Assembly (NCBI GenBank): GCA_030760725.1
Contig: JASWHV010000016.1
Coordinates: forward strand, 45,829,227-45,893,226
DNA from: Neostapfia colusana
Taxonomy: Eukaryota > Streptophyta > Magnoliopsida > Poales > Poaceae
Direction of reading: 5' to 3'
Length of the DNA: 64,000 bases
Shown here: piece by piece, positions 56,576 through 64,000 of the stretch
Layout of the letters: every line of letters starts with the position of its first letter
Numbering within the stretch: position 1 is the stretch's first letter
Notes under the pieces: model-generated
The model's input: the letters and a program-made list of their open reading frames with translations, nothing else
The model's database searches: none
What the model was told of the DNA's origin: nothing
Made by a program: the position numbers and the translations under genes

Positions 56576-56829
56576 CTGTGAGAGAGATCGAAATAGAATA
56601 GAATGTTAGAAGGTTAGGTATATTCCCTTAGCTATATGCATCAAGGTGAGTTGGACTATGTATATATTAGCCCATATGAGGATGTGAGCAAGTGCCGAGA
56701 CATCTTACACCTCATTCTACTTACGTGTGGATATGGACAGCATTTTGAGACATCCCATAACTCACACTAAGCACACAATCACAAATAATCATCACAAGGG
56801 CTCACACAACTCCTATTCAAGGATGTTTC
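56576..56829 (-). other. Leader of element E, part next to gag
   Basis: This is non-coding and matches the leaders of B and D. Its left end carries GTTTC (56825-56829), the target duplication of solo LTR S. The leader continues at 59869. Confidence 0.75.
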
Positions 56830-59800
56830 TGTGACACCCTCAATTCGGTGGATAACCACGGAACTGAGAACTAATGTATATGTGTGCCCAGGATGTTCAT
56901 CACACATACACATACGTTCCACAAACTGATTTCAGATTATATATTACCACGAATAACAAAGTTTATTACAATACCTCATGAGTCTTGGTCTCATGCTCAC
57001 AGCGGAAGTCTTATTTCTACGCAGCGGAAGTCTTTATTCTAACGCAGAAGCAATTTAACTAGTGCGGAAACAAATCTAAGCAGAAGTGGCTCCATCTCTA
57101 CTCCTTCCACAGGCAAGGTTGAGAATAGATCACACGTCCTAATGCTCCACTTGGTCTTCATAGTAGTCTTCTCCTGCTACTGATGAGGAGAAAATAATGC
57201 AAGTTTGAGTACAATAATGTACTCAGCAAGTGCGGGAAAACACATGATATGCAGCTCATAAAAAATAGGTAGAAAAAGGCTTATTTGCAGAAAAGCAGAT
57301 TTATAAAAACCATGACAAAACAGCAACTTAACTTTAAATGAATGTAATCTCAACATGAATTAAATTACCAACATACCTTCATCCCTTTCCGTGTTCCATC
57401 CGAACATTAACCAACCTTTATTCACTCTCACGAATACCTCCTCATATTCTCTACCATCTCACGAATACCTTCCCGTATTCGCTACCATCCCATCTCATAA
57501 AACAACTCCTTCTCGCACCGAGACCAATCTTATGTCACGACTCAACAGTCATGCAACCGTCTCATCACTCGGACTCAACAGTCCCAACAACCAAACCATA
57601 ACAAACTCATTAACCATAACCAAGAACCTTCCCAATAACCATCCCAACTAATCATTGCAGTTTAGCCAGGTGCTTGTGACCGTAAGCTCGGCTATCATGA
57701 TAGTTTTAGACTATGCAGAGTTTGCACCTCTTTACCCACAAGTTTGTGATTTCGTCACCCGTCGGCGACTGCAGAACCTCCATTATACCAATACACAACC
57801 GTCGGTGTATGGTCAAGAGATCACAAAATAGCCTTTACAAAGGGGTTACTAGATGTATGGACTCACTAAGGTTTCACCGGCAGGCTAGAATCTCCAATTC
57901 TCCCACCCACGGGCCACTCTTGTGCCATGCAGTTCCCAGGGCAGTCCTCACTCGACTCCCTTTCCCCACGCCTTCCACAGTCCATAACACTCTAGCAACT
58001 TACCAATTACTCAGCTAAGCCGCACCCATACTTGGCCTTGTGGTGGCACTGTTATCCTGGCATGTGCATGCATGAACCGGTCCTTAGATCTATGGCAAGT
58101 AAACCACCACCTCATGCTACCTCATTCACAAACCTAGGCTTGCCTAGATCTCCCTTCGACCCATGTTCATTAATATCATCAGTTTCTCATTATCATTTAC
58201 GAGTGCAATTAGCTAGACACATCTATCTCGCTTCCCAATCCCATAGACTCAGCGAAGCATAAAGCAAAAACCATACCCGACTCATAAACTTCCCAGGCGA
58301 CAAGGGTGGTTCAACAAAAACTAGTAAACTCCTATAAAAAGGGTTTCCCATCATGTTTTACTCAGCACACACACCTTTTCGCAAAACAAAATAGTTTTAC
58401 CCAAAATATAGGATCAACATGGTCAAGGAGCACTTGCTTGTTCTTGCGGTTCCGGTTATTCTTGGATCTCAAAACCTTGTTGCTGCAGTTCGTCGTAGAC
58501 AGCTCCCTGAGCTTGTCCTGCTATGTAGGATCACGTGCATACAAGATTCACAGCAATCAATATCATGCACAATCCTTAAACTAGATGTGATGATGCACAT
58601 GCATGCTATCCTATGATTAGTTTTATTAGATTTGTTTGTACGTGTTCTTGCATGGCTTGCATGGACAGAGGTGTTCGGATCAAAGGTGGATGTGGCGATG
58701 ATCTTGTCTTTAGATCAACCTGATCATCAAGTAATCTATCCACGAGAAGGCTTCTGTTCGAAAGGAATCAAAGAACAGATGCAAAGAAAACACAACGATG
58801 TCGTAAAGTGGTATTGGAGACCTACCTTACGTTCTTCTCGGTCTCGAGGTCCTCCTCAGATCGTTGGGCTTCCTCTGGCGATCTTCCCTGTTGTTACTCC
58901 GGCAATGGTTTACTCGGCGAGTTAGGGCTAGGGCTCAAGTCGTCGGCTCAAGAGTTGGAAAAGAAGTTTGTGGTTTCGGCCAGAGGTTCTGGGTTCTATT
59001 TATAATCGGGAAGAGAAGAGTCCTAATCTGATTGTATCCCGTATAAAAGTCTTATTCAGATCGTCGTTGGATCCTATCATCTTATCTTTGGTTGATTTGG
59101 TGTGGTAACATTGTGGAATTCAGGTCGGTTTCCTTTTCATACCGGTATTCCTACGCGTAACAGCCGCTCCAGAACTCGTTACCTTCGCGGTGATGAGCTC
59201 CGGAGGCTCCACGTGTCCTTCCGGGGCCTGGTATCTCCTTCTCCATAGAGACGAGCTCCGGTCGTGCTGCGTGTCAACGAGCGAGACCTCCCCCTCCTTT
59301 GGAGGTGAGCTCCGCGCACGCCACGTGTTGGCGCCGGTCTTCCCTCTCTTCTTTCTTCAGGGACATGCCCCGAGGTCGACACGTGTCCAGCAGCGACAGA
59401 CCTCCTGGAGATAAACTCCGGTGGCGACACGTGTCCGATAGAACCGGACCTCTCGGAGGTGAGCTCCGAGATCGACACGTATCCCGTGCGACCGGTCCTT
59501 TGATTTCCGTGATGACTAGCTCCGAAGGTGACATGTGTCCTGCGGAAATGCCTTTGCTTCTTCCGCAGAGGAAAGCTCCGAGAGCAACATGTGTCCCCCA
59601 GGGTCGGACCTCCCCCCTTTTGCGGAGATGAGTCCCGAACCTGCCACATTGCTATTTTAGTGGCGGACCTCTCCCCACCTCGCAGGGACGAGTTCCGAAC
59701 ACGCCACGTGGCCAGCGGCCGCAGTAAGCTGTCTTCGGCGCTTTCTGAGAGCGGGATTCGGCACTTATTGGCTATCCTTTGATATTTTTCTCTGTTCCTT

Positions 59801-59868
59801 CTTTTCTTAAAATGTTTCCTCTTCATAAAACATGAACATATGCTGACACCTGAGATGAGGGTGTTACA
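56830..59868 (-). repeat. Solo TK1 LTR (S) in the leader of E
   Basis: This is a 3,039 bp LTR with intact ends (TGTGACACCC...GGGTGTTACA on the plus strand) and no internal region. It is flanked by a perfect 5-bp duplication GTTTC (56825-56829 and 59869-59873). The leader of E reads continuously across it, by comparison with D (GGATGGTTTCCTATG). It was most likely formed by recombination between the LTRs of a full insertion. ACGTG array at 59195-59710; TATAAATAG at 58996-59004 (minus strand). Confidence 0.9.
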
Positions 59869-59939
59869 GTTTCCCTATGCCAAGGTGGTTTCAAGGCCAA
59901 TCTAAGCTATTCACCCTAGGACGCTTCCTTTGGTCAGCG

Positions 59940-60079
59940 TGGCTTTGCTATCCGTCTGGGTCTAATCTGTGATTCCTATTTAAGGGTGTAACCTACTGTT
60001 AACCTGTGGCTCTAATGTCAATCTAAGGTTTCTATCTAGGTGTGTAACCTACTGTCTACCCGTGGCTCTGATACCAATC
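59940..60079 (-). repeat. Primer-binding site with degenerate copies in the leader of E
   Basis: TGGTATCAGAGCC on the minus strand at 60064-60076 is followed by related blocks whose AATC ends fall at 60079, 60023 and 59967, a 56 bp spacing twice. One unit fewer than in B and D is present. The leader between 59869 and 59940 shows no other feature. Confidence 0.75.
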
Positions 60080-63000
60080 TGTGACGCCCTCAATTCTGTG
60101 GGGAAACCATGGAACCGGGAACTAATGCATATGTATGCCCAGTATGTTCATCACACATACACATACGTTCCACAAACTGAATTCAGATTATATATTACCA
60201 CGAATAACAGAGTTTATTACAATACCTCATGAGCCTTGGACTCATGCTCACAGCGGAAGTCTTATGTCTATGCAGCGGAAGTCTGTTATTCTAATGCGGA
60301 AGCAATCAACTAATGCGGAAGCAAATCTAAGCAGAAGTGGCTCCATCTCTACTCCCTCCACAGGCAAGGTTGAGAACAGATCACATGCCGTAATGCTCCA
60401 CTTGGTCTTCATAGTAGGCTTCTCCTGCTGCTGATGATGAAATAATAATGCAAGTTTGAGTACAATGATGTACTCAGCAAGTGCGGGAAAACATATGATA
60501 TGCAGCTCATAACAAGGTAGACATAAAAAGGCTTATTTGCAGGAAAGCAAATTTATAAAATCATGATAAAACAGCAACTTAACTTTAAATGAATGTAATC
60601 CCAACATGAATTAAATTACCAACATACCTTTATCACTTTCCGTGTTCCATCCGAACATTAACCAACCTTTATTCATACTCACGAATACCTCCTCGTATTC
60701 GCTACCATCTCATGAATACCTTCCCATATTCGCTACCATCCCATCTCATAAAACAACTCCTCGCACCGAGACCAATCTTATGTCACGATTTAACAGTCAT
60801 GCAACCATCTCATCACCCGGACTCAACAGTCCCAACAAACAAACCATAACAAACTCATTAACCATAACCAAGAACCTTCCCAATAACCATCCCAACTAAT
60901 CATGGCAGTTTAGCCAGGTGCTTGTGACCGTAAGCTCGGCTATCATGATAGTTTTAATAACTCTGCAGAGTTTGCACCTCTTTACCCACAAGTTTGTGAT
61001 TTCGTCACCCGTCGGCGACTGCAGAACCTCCATTATACCAGTACACAACCGTCGGTGTATGGTCAAGAGATCAAAAAATAGCCTTTACAAAGGGGCTACA
61101 AGATGTATGGACTCACTAAGGTTTCACCGGCAGGCTATAATCTCCAATTCTCCCACCCACAGGCCCCCTCTTGTGCCATGCAGTTCCCAGGGCAGTCCTC
61201 ACTCGACTCCCATTCCCCGCGCCTTCCACAGTCCATAACACTCTAGCAACTTACCTAATTACTCAGGTAATCCGCACCCATACTTGGCCTTGTGGTGGCA
61301 TTGTTATCCTGGCATGTGCATGCATGAACCGGTCCTTAGATCTACGGCAAGTAAACCACCATCTCATGCTACCTCATTCACAAACCCAGGCTTGCCTAGA
61401 TCTCCCTCTGATCCATGTTCATTAACATCATCAGTTTTTCATTATCATTACGAGTGCAGTTAGCTAGACACATCTATCTCGCTTCCCAATCCCATAGACT
61501 CAGCGAAGCATAAAGCAAAAACCATACCAGACTCATAAACTTCCCAGGCGACAAGGGTGGTTTAACCAAAGCTAATAAACTCCTATAAAAGGGTTTCCCA
61601 TCATGTTTGACTCAGTACGCACACCTTTTCGCAAAACAAAACAGTTTTACCCAAAACATAGGATCAATATGGTCAAGGAGCACTTGCCTTGTTCTTGCAA
61701 TTCCAGTTGTTCTTGAATCCCAAAACCTTGTTGTTGCAGCTCATCGTAGACAACTCCCTGAGCTTGATCTGCTAGGTAGGATCACGTGCATAAAAGATTC
61801 ACAACAATCAATATCATGCACAAACCTTAAACTAGATGCGATGATGCACATGCATGCTATCCTATGATTAATTTTATTAGATTGGTCTGTACGTGTTCTT
61901 GCATGGCTTGCATGGATTTATGATGAACAGTGGTGTTTGGATCAATGGTGGACGTGGCGATGATCTTATTTTTAGATCAACCCGACCATCAAATGATCTG
62001 TCCACGAGAAGGCTTCTTTTCGAAAGGGATCAGATGCAAAGAAACCACAACGATGTCGTAAGGCATTATTGGAGATCTACCTTACGTTCTTCTCTGTCTC
62101 GAGGTCCTCCTCAGATCGTTGGGCTTTCCTCCGGCGTTCTTCCTTGCTGCGCTCGGGCGATGGTCTACTCGGCGGGTTGGGACTTAGGGCTCTAAGTCGT
62201 CGGCTCAGGAGTTGGAAAAGAAGTTTGTGATTTCGGCCAGGGGTTCTGGGTTCTATTTATTATCGGGAAGAGAAGAGTCCTAATCTGATTGTATCCCGAA
62301 TAAGAGTCTTATTCAGATCATCGTTGGATCCTATCATCTTATCTTTAGTTGATTTGGTGCGGTAACGTTGTGAAATTCAGATCAGTTTCCTTTACGTACC
62401 GGTATTCTTACGCGTAACAGCCGCTCCAGAACTCATTACCTTCGCGGCGATGAGCTCCGGAAGCTCCACGTGTCCTTCGGTGCCTGGTACCTCCTTCTCC
62501 GTAGAGATGAGCTCCGGTTATGCCGCGTGTCAACGAGCGAGACCTCCCCCTCCTTTGGAGGTGAGCTCCGCGCACGCCACGTGTTGGCGCCGGTCTTTCC
62601 TCTCTTCTTTCTTCAGGGACATGCCCCGAGGTTGACACGTGTCAAGTAGTGATGGACCTCCCGGAGATAAGCTCCGGTGGCGACACGTGTCCCATAGAAC
62701 AGGACCTCTCGGAGGTGAGCTCCGGGATCGACACGTATCCCATGCGACTGGTCCTCTGATTTCCGTGATGACTAGCTCCGAAGGTGACATGTGTCCTGCG
62801 GAAATGCCTTTGCTTCTTCCGCAGAGGAAAGCTCCGAGAGCAACACGTGTCCCCAAGGTTGGACCTCTCCCCTTTTGTGGAGATGAGTCCCGAACCTGCC
62901 ACGTAGCTATTTTAGCGGCGGACCTCTCCCCACCTCGCGGGGACGAGCTCCGAACACGCCACGTGGCCAGCGGCCGCGGTAAGTTGTCCTCGGCGCTTTC

Positions 63001-63125
63001 TGAGAGCTGGATTCGGCTCTTATTGGCTATCCTTTTGATATTTTTCTCTGTTCCTACTTTTCCTAAAATGTTTTTCTCTTCATAAAACGTGAATATATGT
63101 TGACACCAGAAATGAGGGTGTCACA
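60080..63125 (-). repeat. 5' LTR of element E
   Basis: A complete 3,046 bp LTR (TGTGACGCCC...GGGTGTCACA on the plus strand) with the primer site adjoining on the left. ACGTG array at about 62445-62970. Its TATA position reads TATTTATTATC on the plus strand, so it is altered. It is flanked on the right by the poly-Pro coding run of the gag of A. Confidence 0.9.
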
Positions 63126-63278
63126 GTGGTGGTGGTGGTGGTGGTGCCAGAACAGGGTTGTTGTTGTTGGCTTGCAGATGACCCAAAGTTTGGATCATTG
63201 TTTGCATGAGCTGGTTCTGCATAGCCATCAACCGTTCCAGGTTGTTTTCACCAGCTCCGGGGTTAGCATTCTCAAGAA
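63126..63278 (-). pseudogene. gag N-terminal fragment of element A
   Basis: On the minus strand it encodes NPGAGENNLERLMAMQNQLM, then QTMIQTLGHLQANNNNPVLAPPPPPP, matching residues ~22-70 of TK1 gag. It ends in the Pro run, where E is inserted. The gag start codon, the first ~20 codons and the whole ~490 bp leader with its primer-site array are missing between it and the primer site, an internal deletion specific to A. Confidence 0.8.
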
Positions 63279-63290
63279 GCTCTGATACCG
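63279..63290 (-). other. Primer-binding site of element A
   Basis: On the minus strand this is CGGTATCAGAGC, one mismatch from the TGGTATCAGAGC of the other copies. It lies five bases inside the LTR. Confidence 0.75.
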
Positions 63291-63295
63291 TAATT

Positions 63296-64000
63296 TGTGA
63301 CGCCCCTGTTCTGAGAGGAAACCTCTCGGAACCGAGACTGATGCGTATGTGTGCCTAGGATGTTGATCACACATACACATATAACCACAAACTGAATTCA
63401 GAATATATAACCATGAATGAATAGGTTCAAATACTTTATTACATCAATCTCTATTGTGTTCTTGCAGCGGAAGTCTCTAACTAAATCTAGCAGCGGAAGT
63501 CTTTATTCTAGCAGCGGAAGTCTTCTAAGCTATTGAGGAAGCAACTAAGAAGCAGCAGCGGCTCCATCTCCTACTCCACAGGCAAGGTTGATGGTGGATC
63601 TCAAGCCTAATACTCCACATGCTCTTCAAAGTACTTCTCTCCTGTTGCTGATGATGTATGATAATGCAAGGGTGAGTACATGACGTACTCAGCAAGTGCA
63701 GGAAGTATGACATGTAGCTTGAAACAAGGTAGATATAAAAAGGCTCATTGCAGAAAGCAATGCTTATTTCACAAAACATGGTAAAAACAGCAACTAGCTT
63801 TAAGTGATGTAATCCCAACATATTAAAAACATCAACATACCTCCGTCATGTATCATCACTCTCCATTTCTCAACCAGACATTAATTTTCTCAAATTTTTC
63901 TCATGCTCATGAATACCATCTCATGAATACTATCTCGTATTCACTACCATTTCATCTCATATTCGATTCCGTCTCATAACCGAGACCAAATTTCATTGCC
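63296..64000 (-). repeat. 5' LTR of element A, cut by the window end
   Basis: It matches 10048-10750 closely, including the copy-specific TGTGACGCCCCTGTTCTGAG start and the AAACCTCTCGGAACCGAGAC hairpin-like word. This shows it is the partner of the LTR at 10048-13548. Confidence 0.9.

Larger units (their letters stand above)
51945..63125 (-). mobile_element. Element E (TK1), internally deleted, nested in the gag of A
   Basis: The order on the minus strand is complete 5' LTR (60080-63125), primer array, leader (interrupted by solo LTR S), gag, protease, RT, RNase H, first part of integrase, then an 870 bp fragment of its 3' LTR. The fragment matches 61786-62640 of the 5' LTR almost base for base, including the shared GGATCAGATGCAAAG variant, which identifies it as the second LTR of E. 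Integrase tail, polypurine tract and both ends of the 3' LTR are deleted. GTGGT at 63126-63130 is the likely right target duplication; the left one is lost. Confidence 0.8.
10048..64000 (-). mobile_element. Element A (TK1, Tekay-like), outer host of the nest; runs off the window
   Basis: Collinear minus-strand pieces are: the start of the 5' LTR (63296 onward), primer site (63279-63290), gag start (63126-63278), RT-RNase H-integrase (51946 down to 49929), integrase end and chromodomain (14300 to 13561), polypurine tract and 3' LTR (10048-13548). The outer border sequence TGTGACGCCCCTGTTCTGAG occurs at both 10048 and 63296, which ties the two ends together and sets them apart from the other TK1 copies (TGTGACGCCCTCAATTC). 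Elements B and E are inserted in it. Part of gag, all of protease and the start of RT are missing beside E. The target duplication cannot be checked because the right end is outside the window. Confidence 0.8.

Noticed and set aside
1..64000. CRISPR arrays, bacterial operons, tRNA/rRNA genes or a host plant gene.
   Set aside because: The regular repeats are LTR subrepeats or primer-site repeats without unique spacers. The only tRNA-like matches are retrotransposon primer sites. All domain-bearing frames are gag-pol.

Overview
This window is plant nuclear DNA, most likely from a grass (Poaceae) with a large, repeat-rich genome. It is built almost entirely of Ty3/gypsy LTR retrotransposons nested inside one another. 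I found no convincing host gene, tRNA, rRNA, CRISPR array or bacterial feature. The grass assignment rests on the kinds of elements (chromodomain-bearing Tekay-like elements with 3-4 kb LTRs and an initiator-Met tRNA primer site, plus a Tat-like element with an extra antisense ORF); the species cannot be named from this.

Names used here. TK1 is a Tekay-like family with ~3.1-3.5 kb LTRs, represented by elements A, B, D and E, solo LTR S and LTR end F. TK2 is a second Tekay-like family with ~3.9 kb LTRs, represented by element C and a diverged LTR, H. T is a Tat-like element. X is a degraded gypsy fragment.

Layout. 1-377 is the 3' end of a plus-strand TK1 LTR (F). 378-4180 is most of a TK2-like LTR (H), which F interrupts. 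4181-4795 is a broken RNase H-integrase fragment (X, minus). 4796-10047 is the 3' part of T (minus): LTR, antisense coiled-coil ORF, tandem repeats, and integrase and gag remnants. From 10048 to past the window end lies A (minus), inserted in the gag of T. A holds two nests. B (plus, 14306-49928) sits in the integrase of A with target duplication CTTTC/CTCTC. B in turn carries C (minus, 19052-32317) at its gag-protease junction and D (minus, 36099-47368) in its 3' LTR. E (minus, 51945-63125) sits in the gag of A and carries solo LTR S (56830-59868, target duplication GTTTC) in its leader. The deepest chain is X > T > A > B > C or D, five levels, which gives a relative order of insertion.

Each TK element reads 5' LTR, primer site, leader, then one gag-protease-RT-RNase H-integrase-chromodomain frame, polypurine tract, 3' LTR. 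All copies carry stops or frameshifts. D is the best preserved, with a 972-codon open pol, but its gag is broken. The features most worth a second look are: (1) ACGTG-rich (G-box/ABRE-like) subrepeat arrays upstream of the TATA box in TK1 LTRs, with a closely similar unit in the LTR of the unrelated element T; (2) a conserved tandem array of degenerate primer-binding sites, period 55-56 bp, in TK1 leaders; (3) an identical in-frame TGA just before the chromodomain in A and D; (4) long terminal inverted repeats at TK1 LTR ends; (5) microhomology-type deletions that removed one end of C and most of one LTR of E.
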